Assembly: GCA_038380435.1 (NCBI GenBank) | Contig: JAWZYU010000034.1 | Span: forward strand, 3,206,704-3,270,703 | Reading direction: 5' to 3' | Length of the DNA: 64,000 bases | From: Ryuthela nishihirai | Taxonomy: Eukaryota > Arthropoda > Arachnida > Araneae > Heptathelidae | In this document: positions 1 through 13,762 of the stretch, piece by piece | Position numbering within the stretch: position 1 is the first letter of the stretch | How the letters are laid out: each line of letters begins with the position of its first letter | Notes under the pieces: model-generated | Seen by the model: the letters and a program-made list of their open reading frames with translations, nothing else | Told to the model about the DNA's origin: nothing | Database searches by the model: none | Program-made: the position numbers and the translations under genes

Positions 1-799
1 TGTGCTTCTTAAGAGGACCTGTTACTTGGTGATAAGTATCGCTTTCCGAAAGTGAGTTTGAAGTTTGGATTTCGAGACATGCTTGTGTTGAGAGTCAGAT
101 ATTGATTAAATACCTCAACCTCTACAGCGTTTCTAACAGTTCTATCAGAAACAGACTCACCTAGAATTGGTGGGACGCGCAATTTGAAATACATACCCTG
201 CGTGTGAGAAAACAACTTTAGTTTCTAATTTCAGTTAAACGGTCAACAATTCTATTGCACGACAAATATGATTTTAAAAATACACGTGAATGTGAGAAAC
301 AACGCAGGGGTTTTCACGTTCAAATACATGGAAAGGTTATTAAATCTTGTGTGTACCCTGCATGATGATGGATCTTTGAAAAAGAGGTGCATTATTGCAT
401 TTACCCGAAAGGAACAGCAGGTGTCTTTTAATTCATCCACATTTATATGCGAGATCTTAGTCGATAAATTCCCACGTTCTCCCTTCTTCGATTATGAATA
501 TATAGATAGCTGTGCTTCTTAAGAGGACCTGTTACTTGGTGATAAGGATGGCTTTCCGAATGTGGGTTACAGGTATGGATTTGGAGACATGCTTGTGTAG
601 AGAGGCAGATATTGATTAAATACATCAAACTCTACAGCGTTTCTAACAGTTATTTCAGATCAGACTCACCTAGAATTGCTGGGACGCGCAATTTGAAATA
701 CACACCCTGTGGGTGAGAAACAAGTTTAGTTTCTAATTTCAGTTAAACGTTCAACATATCTATTGCACGACATATATGATTTTAAAAATACACGTGAAT

Positions 800-830
800 G
801 TGAGAAACACCCCAGGGGTTTTCACGTTCA
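800..830. other. Representative CCCCAGGGG-centred imperfect palindrome
   Basis: Every full monomer carries this dyad; this is one example. The left arm GTGAGAAACACCCC and right arm GGGGTTTTCAC pair around a central A with small bulges, and the outer ACGTGA/TCACGT pair extends it. Type variants keep the pairing partly (CACACCAGGGG, CCCCATGGG). It is the likely hairpin-forming part of the satellite. Confidence 0.6.
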
Positions 831-929
831 AATGTATGGAAAGGTTATAAAATCATGTGTGTACTCTGCATGATGATGGATCTTTGAAAAAAAAAGGTTC
901 ATTATTGCATTTACCGCAAAGGGACACCA

Positions 930-942
930 GGTGTCGTTTAAT
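930..942. other. Representative GACACC-A-GGTGTC dyad
   Basis: A second short palindrome per monomer, about 110 bp after the first, with 6-bp arms around one base (this example reads GACACCAGGTGTCG). Core types alter it (GGACACCTGGTCTC in E and A-derived tails, GGGTCCCCTGGTGTC in D-type tails), so it is less conserved than the CCCCAGGGG dyad. A protein-binding role would be a guess. Confidence 0.45.
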
Positions 943-1462
943 TCATCCACGTTTAGGATCGAGGTCTTAGTCGATAAATCCCCAGGTTCTCCCTTCTTCG
1001 ATTATGACTATACATACAGCTGTGCTTCTTAAGGGGACCTGTTACTTGGTGATAAGGACGGCTTTCCGAAAGCTGGTTTCAGGTTTGCATTTGGAGACAT
1101 GCTTCTGTTGAGAGGCAGATATTGACTAAACACATCAACCTCTACATCGTTTCTAACAGTCCTATCAGATCAGACTCACCGAGAATTGCTGGGACGCACA
1201 ATTTGAAATACACACCCTGTGTGTGAGAAAACAAGTTTAGTTTTTAAATTAAGTTAAACAGTCAAGAATTCTATTGCACGACGTATATGAGTTTAAAAAT
1301 ACACGTGAATGTGAGAAACACCCCAGGGGTTTTCACATTCAAATATATGGAAAGGTTATTAAATCATGTGTGTACCCTGCATGATGATGGATCTTTGAAA
1401 AAAAATGTTCATTGTTGCATTTACCCAAAAGGGACACCAGGTGTCTTTTAATTCACCCACGT

Positions 1463-3500
1463 CTAGGTTCGAGGTTTTAGTCGATAAATCCCCAAGTTCT
1501 TCCTTCTTCGATTATGACTATAGATATAGGTGAACTTCTTAAGAGGACCTGTTACTTGGTGATAAGTATCGCTTTCCGAAAGTGGGTTAGAGGTTTGGAT
1601 TTGGAGACATTCTTGTGTTGAGAGGCAGATTTTGATTAAATACTTCAACCTCTACAGCGTTTCTAACTGTTCTATGAGATCAGACTCACCTAGAATTGTT
1701 GGGATGCGGAATTTGAAATACACCCCCTGTGTGTGAGAAAACAACTTTCGTTTCTAAATTCAGTTAAACGGTCAACAACTTTGTCGCACAAAGTATATAA
1801 TTTTAAAAATACACGTGAATGTGAGAAACACCCCAGGGGTTTTCACGTTCAAATATAAGGAAAGGTTATTAAATCATGTGTGTACCCTGCATGATGGATG
1901 GATCATTGAAAAAAAAAGGTTCATTATTGCATTTATCCGAAAGGGACACCTGGTCTCTTTTAATTCATCCACGTCTAGGATCGAGTTCTTAGTCGATAAA
2001 TCCCCAGGTTCTCCATTCTTCGATTATGACTATAGATATAGCTGTGCTTCTTAAGAGGACCATTTACTTGGTGATAAGGATGGCTTTCCGATGGTAGGTT
2101 TCAGGTTTGGATTTGGAGACATGCTTGTGTTGAGAGGCAGATATTGATTAAATACATCAACCTCTACAGCGTTTCTAACAGTTCTATCAGATCAGACTCA
2201 CCTAGAATTGCTTGGACGCGCAATTTGAAATTCAAACCCTGTGTGTGAGAAAACAACTTTCGTTTCTAATTTCCGTTAAACGGTCAACAATTCTATCTCA
2301 CGACGTATATAATTTTGAAAATACACCTGAATGTGAGAAACACCCAAGGGGTTTTCACGTTCAAATGAATGGAACGGTTATTAAATCATGTATGTACTCT
2401 GCATGATGATGGATCTTTGAAAACAAAGGTTAATTATTGACCCCAAAGGGACACCAGGTGTCTTTTAATTCATCCACGTTTCGGAAAGAGGTCTTAGTCG
2501 AAAAATCCCCACGTTCTACCTTCTTCGATTATGACTCTATATAAATCTGTGCTTCTTAAAAGGACCTGTTACTTGGTGATAATTTTGGCTTTCCGAAAGT
2601 AGGTTTAAGGTTTGGATTTTTAGACATTCTTGTGTTGAGAGGCAGATATTGATTAAATACGTCAACCTCTACAGCGTTTCTAACAGTTCTATCAGATGAG
2701 ACTCACCTAGAATTGCTGGGAAGTGCAATTTGAAATACACCCCCTGTGTGTGAGAAAACAACTTTCGTTTCTAACTACAGCTAAACGGTCAACAACTCTA
2801 TCGCACGACGTATATAATGTTAAAAATTCACGTGAATGTCAGAAACACCCCAGGGGTTTTCACGTTCAAATATATGGAAAGGTTATTAAATCATGTGCGT
2901 ACCCTGCATGATGATGGATGTTTGAAAAAAAAGGTTCATTATTGTATTTACCCGAATGGGTCCCCTGGTGTCTTTTAATTCATCCACGTCTTGGATCGAG
3001 GTCTTAGTCGATAAATCCCCACGTTCTCCCTTCTTCGATTATGACTATAGATATAGCTGTGCTTCTTAAGATGACCTTTTACTTGGTGATAAGGATGGCT
3101 TTCCGAAAGTGGGTTTCAGGTTCGGATTTGGAGACATGCTGTATTGAGTGGCAGATATTGATTAAATATATCAACCTCTACAGCGTTTCTAACAGTTCTG
3201 TCAGATCAGACTTACCTAGAATTGCTCGAACGCGCAATATGAGATACAAACCCTGTGTGTGAGAAAACAATTTTCTTTTCTAATTTCCGTTAAACGGTTA
3301 ATAATTCTATCTCACGACGTATATAATTTTAAAAATACACCTGAATGTGAGAAACACACCAGGGGTTTTCACGTTCAAATGTATGGAAAGGTTATTAAAT
3401 CATGTGTGTACCCTGCATGATGATGGATCTTTGAAAAAAAAGGTTCATTGTTGCATTTACCCAAAAGGGACACCAGGTGTCTTTTAATTCACCCACGTCT
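1463..3500. repeat. Block duplication (offset 3566), left copy (A B C D)
   Basis: The A B C D monomer run matches 5029-7066 at +3566, about seven monomers. The copies diverge after the D monomer, where the left copy continues into the unique G monomer at 3567 and the right copy into an A monomer at 7134. Small differences are visible, for example TTTCGGAAAGAGGTC near 2482 versus TTTCGGAACGAGGTC near 6048. Confidence 0.75.
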
Positions 3501-4189
3501 AGGATCGAGGTTTTAGTCGATAAATCCCCAAGTTCTTCCTTCTTCGATTATGACTATAGATATAGGTGAACTTCTTAAGAGGACCTGTTACTTGGTGATA
3601 AGGATGGCTTTCCGAAAGTGGGTTTGAAGTTTGTATTTGGAGACATGCTTGTGTTGAGAGGCAGATATTGATTAAATACATCAACCTCTACAGCGTTTCT
3701 AACAGTTCTATCAGATCAGACTCACCTAGAATTGCTGGGACGCGCAATTTGAAATACACACCCTGTGGGTGAGAAACAAGTTTAGTTTCTAATTTCAGTT
3801 AAACGTTCAACAATTCTATTGCACGACATATATGATTTTAAAAATACACGTGAATGTGAGAAACACCCCAGGGGTTTTCACATTCAAATATATGGAAAGG
3901 TTATTAAATCATGTGTGTACCCTGCATGATGATGGATCTTTGAAAAAAAATGTTCATTGTTGCATTTACCCAAAAGGGACACCAGGTGTCTCTTAATTCA
4001 CCCACGTCTAGGTTCGAGGTTTTAGTCGATAAATCCCCAAGTTCTTCCTTCTTCGATTATGACTATAGATATAGGTGAACTTCTTAAGAGGACCTGTTAC
4101 TTGGTGATAAGTATCGCTTTCCGAAAGTGGGTTAGAGGTTTGGATTTGGAGACATTCTTGTGTTGAGAGGCAGATATTGATTAAATACT

Positions 4190-7100
4190 TCAACCTCTAC
4201 AGCGTTTCTAACTGTTCTATGAGATCAGACTCACCTAGAATTGTTGGGACGCGGAATTTGAAATACACCCCCTGTGTGTGAGAAAACAACTTTCGTTTCT
4301 AAATTCAATTAAACGGTCAACAACTTTATCGCACGACGTATATAATTTTATAAATACACGTGAATATGAGAAACACCCCATGGGTTTTCACGTTCAAATA
4401 TAAGGAAAGGTTATTAAATCATGTGTGTACCCTGCATGACGGATGGATCTTTGAAAACAAAGGTTAATTATTGCATTTATCCGAAAGGGACACCTGGTCT
4501 CTTTTAATTCATCCACGTCTAGGATCGAGTTCTTAGTCGATAAATCCCCACGTTCTCCATTCTTCGATTATGACTATAGATATAGCTGTGCTTCTTAAGA
4601 GGACCTTTTACTTGGTGATAAGGATGGCTTTCCGAAAGTGGGTTTCAGGTTCGGATTCGGAGACATGCTGTATTGAGTGGCAGATATTGATTAAATACAT
4701 CAACCTCTACAGCGTTTCTAACAGTTCTGTCAGATCAGACTCACCTAGAATTGCTCGAACGCGCAATATGAGATAGAACACCCTGTGTGTGAGAAAAAAA
4801 TTTTCTTTTCTAATTTCCGTTAAACGGTCAATAATTCTATCTCACGACGTATATAATTTTAAAAATACACCTGAATGTGAGAAACACACCAGGGGTTTTC
4901 ACGTTCAAATGTATGGAAAGGTTATTAAATCATGTGTGTACCCTGCATGATGATGGATCTTTGAAAAAAAATGTTCATTGTTGCATTTACCCAAAAGGGA
5001 CACCAGGTGTCTTTTAATTCACCCACGTCTAGGTTCGAGGTTTTAGTCGATAAATCCCCAAGTTCTTCCTTCTTCGATTATGACTATAGATATAGGTGAA
5101 CTTCTTAAGAGGACCTGTTACTTGGTGATAAGTATCGCTTTCCGAAAGTGGGTTAGAGGTTTGGATTTGGAGACATTCTTGTGTTGAGAGGCAGATTTTG
5201 ATTAAATACTTCAACCTCTACAGCGTTTCTAACTGTTCTATGAGATCAGACTCACCTAGAATTGTTGGGATGCGGAATTTGAAATACACCCCCTGTGTGT
5301 GAGAAAACAACTTTCGTTTCTAAATTCAGTTAAACGGTCAACAACTTTATCGCACAAAGTATATAATTTTAAAAATACACGTGAATGTGAGAAACACCCC
5401 AGGGGTTTTCACGTTCAAATATAAGGAAAGGTTATTAAATCATGTGTGTACCCTGCATGACGGATGGATCATTGAAAAAAAAAGGTTCATTATTGCATTT
5501 ATCCGAAAGGGACACCTGGTCTCTTTTAATTCATCCACGTCTAGGATCGAGTTCTTAGTCGATAAATCCCCACGTTCTCCATTCTTCGATTATGACTATA
5601 GATATAGCTGTGCTTCTTAAGAGGACCATTTACTTGGTGATAAGGATGGCTTTCCGATGGTAGGTTTCAGGTTTGGATTTGGAGACATGCTTGTGTTGAG
5701 AGGCAGATATTGATTAAATACATCAACCTCTACAGCGTTTCTAACAGTTCTATCAGATCAGACTCACCTAGAATTGCTTGGACGCGCAATTTGAAATTCA
5801 AACCCTGTGTGTGAGAAAACAACTTTCGTTTCTAATTTCCGTTAAACGGTCAACAATTCTATCTCACGACGTATATAATTTTGAAAATACACCTGAATGT
5901 GAGAAACACCCAAGGGGTTTTCACGTTCAAATGAATGGAACGGTTATTAAATCATGTATGTACTCTGCATGATGATGGATCTTTGAAAACAAAGGTTAAT
6001 TATTGACCCCAAAGGGACACCAGGCGTCTTTTAATTCATCCACGTTTCGGAACGAGGTCTTAGTCGAAAAATCCCCACGTTCTACCTTCTTCGATTATGA
6101 CTCTATATAAATCTGTGCTTCTTAAAAGGACCTGTTACTTGGTGATAATTTTGGCTTTCCGAAAGTAGGTTTAAGGTTTGGATTTTTAGACATTCTTGTG
6201 TTGAGAGGCAGATATTGATTAAATACGTCAACCTCTACAGCGTTTCTAACAGTTCTATCAGATGAGACTCACCTAGAATTGCTGGGAAGTGCAATTTGAA
6301 ATACACCCCCTGTGTGTGAGAAAACAACTTTCCTTTCTAACTACAGCTAAACGGTCAACAACTCTATCGCACGACGTATATAATGTTAAAAATTCACGTG
6401 AATGTCAGAAACACCCCAGGGGTTTTCACGTTCAAATATATGGAAAGGTTATTAAATCATGTGTGTACCCTGCATGATGATGGATGTTTGAAAAAAAAGG
6501 TTCATTATTGTATTTACCCGAATGGGTCCCCTGGTGTCTTTTAATTCATCCACGTCTTGGATCGAGGTCTTAGTCGATAAATCCCCACGTTCTCCCTTCT
6601 TCGATTATGACTATAGATATAGCTGTGCTTCTTAAGATGACCTTTTACTTGGTGATAAGGATGGCTTTCCGAAAGTGGGTTTCAGGTTCGGATTCGGAGA
6701 CATGCTGTATTGAGTGGCAGATATTGATTAAATATATCAACCTCTACAGCGTTTCTAACAGTTCTGTCAGATCAGACTCACCTAGAATTGCTCGAACGCG
6801 CAATATGAGATACAAACCCTGTGTGTGAGAAAAAAATTTTCTTTTCTAATTTCCGTTAAACGGTCAATAATTCTATCTCACGACGTATATAATTTTAAAA
6901 ATACACCTGAATGTGAGAAGCACACCAGGGGTTTTCACGTTCAAATGTATGGAAAGGTTATTAAATCATGTGTGTACCCTGCATGATGATGGATCTTTGA
7001 AAAAAAAAGGTTCATTGTTGCATTTACCCAAAAGGGACACCAGGTGTCTTTTAATTCAGCCACGTCTAGGATCGAGGTTTTAGTCGATAAATCCCCAAGT

Positions 7101-8187
7101 TCTTCCTTCTTCGATTATGACTATAGATATAGGTGAACTTCTTAAGAGGACCTGTTACTTGGTGATAAGTATCGCTTTCCGAAAGTGGGTTAGAGGTTTG
7201 GATTTGGAGACATTCTTCTGTTGAGAGGCAGATATTGATTAAATACTTCAACCTCTACAGCGTTTCTAACTGTTCTATGAGATCAGACTCACCTAGAATT
7301 GTTGGGACGTGGAATTTGAAATACACCCCCTGTGTGTGAGAAAACAACTTTCGTTTCTAAATTCAATTAAACGGTCAACAACTTTATCGCACGACGTATA
7401 TAATTTTATAAATACACGTGAATATGAGAAACACCCCATGGGTTTTCACGTTCAAATATAAGGAAAGGTTATTAAATCATGTGTGTACCCTGCATGACGG
7501 ATGGATCTTTGAAAACAAAGGTTAATTATTGCATTTATCCGAAAGGGACACCTGGTCTCTTTTAATTCATCCACGTCTAGGATCGAGTTCTTAGTCGATA
7601 AATCCCCACGTTCTCCATTCTTCGATTATGACTATAGATATAGCTGTGCTTCTTAAGAGGACCTTTTACTTGGTGATAAGGATGGCTTTCCGAAAGTGGG
7701 TTTCAGGTTCGGATTCGGAGACATGCTGTATTGAGTGGCAGATATTGATTAAATACATCAACCTCTACAGCGTTTCTAACAGTTCTGTCAGATCAGACTC
7801 ACCTAGAATTGCTCGAACGCGCAATATGAGATAAAACACCCTGTGTGTGAGAAAAAAATTTTCTTTTCTAATTTCCGTTAAACGGTCAATAATTCTATCT
7901 CACGACGTATATAATTTTAAAAATACACCTGAATGTGAGAATCACACCAGGGGTTTTCACGTTCAAATGTATGGAAAGGTTATTAAATCATGTGTGTATC
8001 CTGCATGATGAGGGATCTTTGAAAAAAAAGGTTCATTGTTGCATTTACCCAAAAGGGACACCAGGTGTCTTTTAATTCAGCCACGTCTAGGATCGAGGTT
8101 TTAGTCGATAAATCCCCAAGTTCTTCCTTCTTCGATTATGACTATAGATATAGGTGAACTTCTTAAGAGGACCTGTTACTTGGTGAT
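4190..8187. repeat. Block duplication (offset 9817), left copy
   Basis: Monomers A (second half) E A B C D A E match 14007-18004 at a constant offset of 9817. Shared variants include ATTTTATAAATACACGTGAATATG (near 4345), TTGTTGGGATGCGG (near 5262), CGCACAAAGTATATAA (near 5352) and GAGAAGCACACC (near 6917). The match ends within the monomer starting at 8155, where this copy reads GATAATTTTGG and the other reads GATAAGTATCG. Confidence 0.87.
5029..7066. repeat. Block duplication (offset 3566), right copy (A B C D)
   Basis: The counterpart of 1463-3500. The segment is also contained in the +9817 duplication (copy near 14846-16883), so the A B C D run exists in three places. The B-type marker also appears a fourth time, at 33931. 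Confidence 0.75.
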
Positions 8188-11100
8188 AATTTTGGCTTTC
8201 TGAAAGTAGGTTTAAGGTTTGGATTTTTAGACATTCTTGTGTTGAGAGGCTGATATTGATTAAATACGTCAACCTCTACAGCGTTTCTGACAGTTCTATC
8301 AGATCAGACTCACCTAGAATTGCTGGGAAGTGCAATTTGAAATACACCCCCTGTGTGTGAGAAAACAACTTTCGTTTCTAACTACAGGTAAACGGTCAAC
8401 AACTCTATCGCACGACGTATATAATGTTAAAAATTCACGTGAATGTCAGAAACACCCCAGGGGTTTTCACGTTCAAATATATGGAAAGGTTATTAAATCA
8501 TGTGCGTACCCTGCATGATGATGGATGTTTGAAAAAAAAGGTTCATTATTGTATTTACCCGAATGGGTCCCCTGGTGTGTTTTAATTCATCCACGTCTTG
8601 GATCGACGTCTTAGTCGATAAATCCCCACGTTCTCCCTTCTTCGATTATGACTATAGATATAGCTGTGCTTCTTAAGATGACCTTTTACTTGGTGATAAG
8701 GATGGCTTTCCGAAAGTGGGTTTCAGGTTCGGATTTGGAGACATGCTGTATTGAGTGGCAGATATTGATTAAATATATCAACCTCTACAGCGTTTCTAAC
8801 AGTTCTGTCAGATCAGACTTACCTAGAATTGCTCGAACGCGCAATATGAGATACAAACCCTGTGTGTGAGAAAAAAATTTTCTTTTCTAATTTCCGTTAA
8901 ACGGTCAATAATTCTATCTCACGACGTATATAATTTTAAAAATACAATTGAAAGTGAGAAACACACCAGGGGTTTTCACGTTGAAATGTATGGAAAGGTT
9001 ATTAAATCATGTGTGTACCCTGCATGATGATGGATCTTTGAAAAAAAAGGTTCATTGTTGCATTTACCCAAAAGGGATACCAGGTGTCTTTTAATTCAGC
9101 CACGTCTAGGATCGAGGTTTTAGTCGATAAATCCCCAAGTTCTTCCTTCTTCGATTATGACTATAGATATAGGTGAACTTCTTAAGAGGACCTGTTACTT
9201 GGTGATAAGTATCGCTTTCCGAAAGTGGGTTAGAGGTTTGGATTTGGAGACATTCTTGTGTTGAGAGGCAGATATTGATTAAATACTTCAACCTCTACAG
9301 CGTTTCTAACTGCTCTATGAGATCAGACTCACCTAGAATTGTTGGGACGCGGAATTTGAAATACACTCCCTGTGTGTGAGAAAACAACTTTCGTTTCTAA
9401 ATTCAGTTAAACGGTCAACAACTTTATCGCACGACGTATATAATTTTAAAAATACACGTGAATGTGAGAAACACCCCAGGGGTTTTCACGTTCAAATATA
9501 AGGAAAGGTTATTAAATCATGTGTGTACCCTGCACGACGGATGGATCATTGAAAAAAAAAGGTTCATTATTGCATTTATCCGAAAGGGACACCTGGTCTC
9601 TTTTAATTCATCCACGTCTAGGATCGAGTTCTTAGTCGATAAATCCCTACGTTCTCCATTCTTCGATTATGACTATAGATATAGCTGTGCTTCTTAAGAG
9701 GACCTTTTACTTGGTGATAAGGATGGCTTTCCGAAAGTGGGTTTCAGGTTCGGATTCGGAGACATGCTGTATTGAGTGGCAGATATTGATTAAATATATC
9801 AACCTCTACAGCGTTTCTAACAGTTCTGTCAGATCAGACTCACCTAGAATTGCTCGAACGCGCAATATGAGATAAAAAACCTTGTGTGTGAGAAAAAAAT
9901 TTTCTTTTCTAATTTCCGTTAAACGGTCAATAATTCTATCTCACGACGTATATAATTTTAAAAATACACCTGAATGTGAGAATCACACCAGGGGTTTTCA
10001 CGTTCAAATGTATGGAAAGGTTATTAAATCATGTGTGTATCCTGCATGATGAGGGATCTTTGAAAAAAAAGGTTCATTGTTGCATTTACCCAAAAGGGAC
10101 ACCAGGTGTCTTTTAATTCAGCCACGTCTAGGATCGAGGTTTTAGTCGATAAATCCCCAAGTTCTTCCTTCTTCGATTATGACTATAGATATAGGTGAAC
10201 TTCTTAAGAGGACCTGTTACTTGGTGATAATTTTGGCTTTCCGAAAGTAGGTTTAAGGTTTGGATTTTTAGACATTCTTGTGTTGAGAGGCAGATATTGA
10301 TTAAATACGTCAACCTCTACAGCGTTTCTGACAGTTCTATCAGATCAGACTCACCTAGAATTGGTGGGAAGTGCAAATTGAAATACACCCCCTGTGTGTG
10401 AGAAAACAACTTTCGTTTCTAAGTACAGCTAAACGGTCAACAACTCTATCGCACGACGTATATAATGTTAAAAATTCACGTGAATGTCAGAAACACCCCA
10501 GGGGTTTTCACGTTCAAATATATGGAAAGGTTATTAAATCATGTGCGTACCCTGCATGATGATGGATGTTTGAAAAAAAAGGTTCATTATTGTATTTACC
10601 CGAATGGGTCCCCTGGTGTGTTTTAATTCATCCACGTCTTGGATCGAGGTCTTAGTCGATAAATCCCCACGTTCTCCCTTCTTCGATTATGACTATAGAT
10701 ATAGCTGTGCTTCTTAAGATGACCTTTTACTTGGTGATAAGGATGGCTTTCCGAAAGTGGGTTTCAGGTTCGGATTTGGAGACATGCTGTATTGAGTGGC
10801 AGATATTGATTAAATATATCAACCTCTACAGCGTTTCTAACAGTTCTGTCAGATCAGACTTACCTAGAATTGCTCGAACGCGCAATATGAGATACAAACC
10901 CTGTGTGTGAGAAAAAAATTTTCTTTTCTAATTTCCGTTAAACGGTCAATAATTCTATCTCACGACGTATATAATTTTAAAAATACACCTGAATGTGAGA
11001 AACACACCAGGGGTTTTCACGTTGAAATGTATGGAAAGGTTATTAAATCATGTGTGTACCGTGCATGATGATGGATCTTTGAAAAAAAAGGTTCATTATT

Positions 11101-12490
11101 GTATTTACCCGAATGGGTCCCCTGGTGTCTTTTAATTCATCCACGTCTTGGATCGAGGTCTTAGTATATAAATCCCCACGTTCTCCCTTCTTCGGTTATG
11201 ACTATAGATATAGCTGTGCTTCTTAAGATGACCTTTTACTTGGTGATAAGGATGGCTTTCCGAAAGTGGGTTTCAGGTTCGGATTCGGAGACATGCTGTA
11301 TTGAGTGGCAGATATTGATTAAATATATCAACCTCTACAGCGTTTCTAACAGTTCTGTCAGATCAGACTCACCTAGAATTGCTCGAACCCGCAATATGAG
11401 ATACAAACCCTGTGTGTGAGAAAAAAAATTTTCTTTTCTAATTTCCGTTAAACGGTCAATAATTCTATCTCACGACGTATATAATTTTAAAAATACACCT
11501 GAATGTGAGAAACACACCAGGGGTTTTCACGTTCAAATGTATGGAAAGGTTATTAAATCATGTGTGTACCCTGCATGATGATGGATCTTTGAAAAAAAAA
11601 GGTTCATTGTTGCATTTACCCAAAAGGGACACCAGGTGTCTTTTAATTCACCCACGTCTAGGATCGAGGTTTTAGTCGATAAATCCCCAAGTTCTTCCTT
11701 CTTCGATTATGACTATAGATATAGGTGAACTTCTTAAGAGGACCTGTTACTTGGTGATAAGTATCGCTTTCCGAAAGTGGGTTAGAGGTTTGGATTTGGA
11801 GACATTCTTGTGTTGAGAGGCAGATATTGATTAAATACTTCAACCTCTACAGCGTTTCTAACTGTTCTATGAGATCAGACTCACCTAGAATTGTTGGGAC
11901 GAGGAATTTGAAATACACCCCCTGTGTGTGAGAAAACAACTTTCGTTTCTAAATTCAGTTAAACGGTCAACAACTTTATCGCACGACGTATATAATTTTA
12001 AAAATACACGTGAATATGAGAAACACCCCAGGGGTTTTCACGTTCAAATATAAGGAAAGGTTATTAAATCATGTGTGTACCCTGCATGACGGATGGATCT
12101 TTGAAAAAAAAAAGGTTCATTGTTGCATTTACCCAAAAGGGACACCAGGTGTCTTTTAATTCACCCACGTCTAGGATCGAGGTTTTAGTCGATAAATCCC
12201 CAAGTTCTTCCTTCTTCGATTATGACTATAGATATAGGTGAACTTCTTAAGAGGACCTGTTACTTGGTGATAAGTATCGCTTTCCGAACGTGGGTTAGAG
12301 GTTTGGATTTGGAGACATTCTTGTGTTGAGAGGCAGATATTGATTAAATACTGCAACCTCTACAGCGTATCTAACTGTTCTATGAGATCAGACTCACCTA
12401 GAATTGTTGGGACGCGGAATTTGAAATACACCCCCTGTGTGTGAGAAAACAACTTTCGTTTCTAAATTCAGTTAAACGGTCAACAACTTT
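8106..12490. repeat. Block duplication (offset ~21050), left copy
   Basis: Monomer order F D A E F D D A A matches 29156-33540 at an offset of 21051, then 21050. Shared rare variants include GAGGCTGATATTG at 8238, GTTGAAATGTATGG at 8981 and 11022, TTAGTATATAAATCCCC with TTCGGTTATG at 11161-11197, GCTCGAACCCGC at 11383 and GACGAGGAATTTG near 11900. Similarity starts inside the monomer tail near GTCGATAAATCCCCAAG, because the sequence just before it differs between copies. It ends near GGTCAACAAC at 12490. Confidence 0.85.
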
Positions 12491-13762
12491 ATCGCACGAC
12501 GTATATAATTTTAAAAATACACGTGAATGTGAGAAACACCGCAGGGGTTTTCACATTCAAATATAAGGAAAGGTTATTAAATCATGTGTGTACCCTGCAT
12601 GACGGATGGATCTTTGAAAACAAAGGTTAATTATTTACCCCAAAGGGACACCAGGTGTCTTTTAATTCATCCACGTTTCGGAACGAGGTCTTAGTCGAAA
12701 AATCCCCACGTTCTACCTTCTTCGATTATGACTCTATATAAATCTGTGCTTCTTAAAAGGACCTGTTACTTGGTGATAATTTTGGCTTTCCGAAAGTAGG
12801 TTTAAGGTTTGGATTTTTAGACATTCTTGTGTTGAGAGGCAGATATTGATTAAATACGTCAACCTCTACAGCGTTTCTGACAGTTCTATCAGATCAGACT
12901 CACCTAGAATTGCTGGGAAGTGCAATTTGAAATACAACCCCTGTGTGTGAGAAAACAACTTTCGTTTCTAACTACAGCTAAACGGTCAACAACTCTATCG
13001 CACGACGTATATAATGTTAAAAATTCACGTGAATGTCAGAAACACCCCAGGGGTTTTCACGTTCAAATATATGGAAATGTTATTAAATCATGTGTGTACC
13101 CTGCATGATGATGGATGTTTGAAAAAAAAGGTTCATTATTGTATTTACCCGAATGGGTCCCCTGGTGTCTTTTAATTCATCCACGTCTTGGATCGAGGTC
13201 TTAGTCGATAAATCCCCACGTTCTCCCTTCTTCGATTATGACTATAGATATAGCTGTGCTTCTTAAGATGACCTTTTACTTGGTGATAAGGATGGCTTTC
13301 CGAAAGTGGGTTTCAGGTTCGGATTTGGAGACATGCTGTATTGAGTGGCAGATATTGATTAAATATATCAACCTCTACAGCGTTTCTAACAGTTCTGTCA
13401 GATCAGACTTACCTAGAATTGCTCGAACGCGCAATATGAGATACAAACCCTGGGTGTGAGAAAAAAATTTTCTTTTCTAATTTCCGTTAAACGGTCAATA
13501 ATTCTATCTCACGACGTATATAATTTTAAAAATACACCTGAATGTGAGAAACACACCAGGGATTTTTACGTTCAAATGTATGGAAAGGTTATTAAATCAT
13601 GTGTGTACCCTGCATGATGGTGGATCTTTGAAAAAAAAGGTTCATTGTTGCATTTACCCAAAAGGGACACCAGGTGTCTTTTAATTCACCCACGTCTAGG
13701 ATCGAGGTTTTAGTCGATAAATCCCCAAGTTCTTCCTTCTTCGATTATGACTATAATATAGG

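Larger units (their letters stand above)
1..1530. repeat. Diverged left-side monomers
   Basis: Three monomers (anchors at 1, 511 and 1021) resemble the scattered variants of the right edge more than the core types. They carry ATATAGATAGCTG or ACATACAGCTG at the 3' end, GGGACGCGCAATTTGAAATACACACC in the middle, and many private differences. They do not take part in the long block duplications seen from 1531 onward. They mark the left limit of the homogenised domain. Confidence 0.7.

Noticed and set aside
1790..1805. TATATAATTTTAAAA in each monomer as a promoter
   Set aside because: A TATA-like string recurring in AT-rich satellite DNA is weak evidence. No downstream gene or other promoter element supports it.
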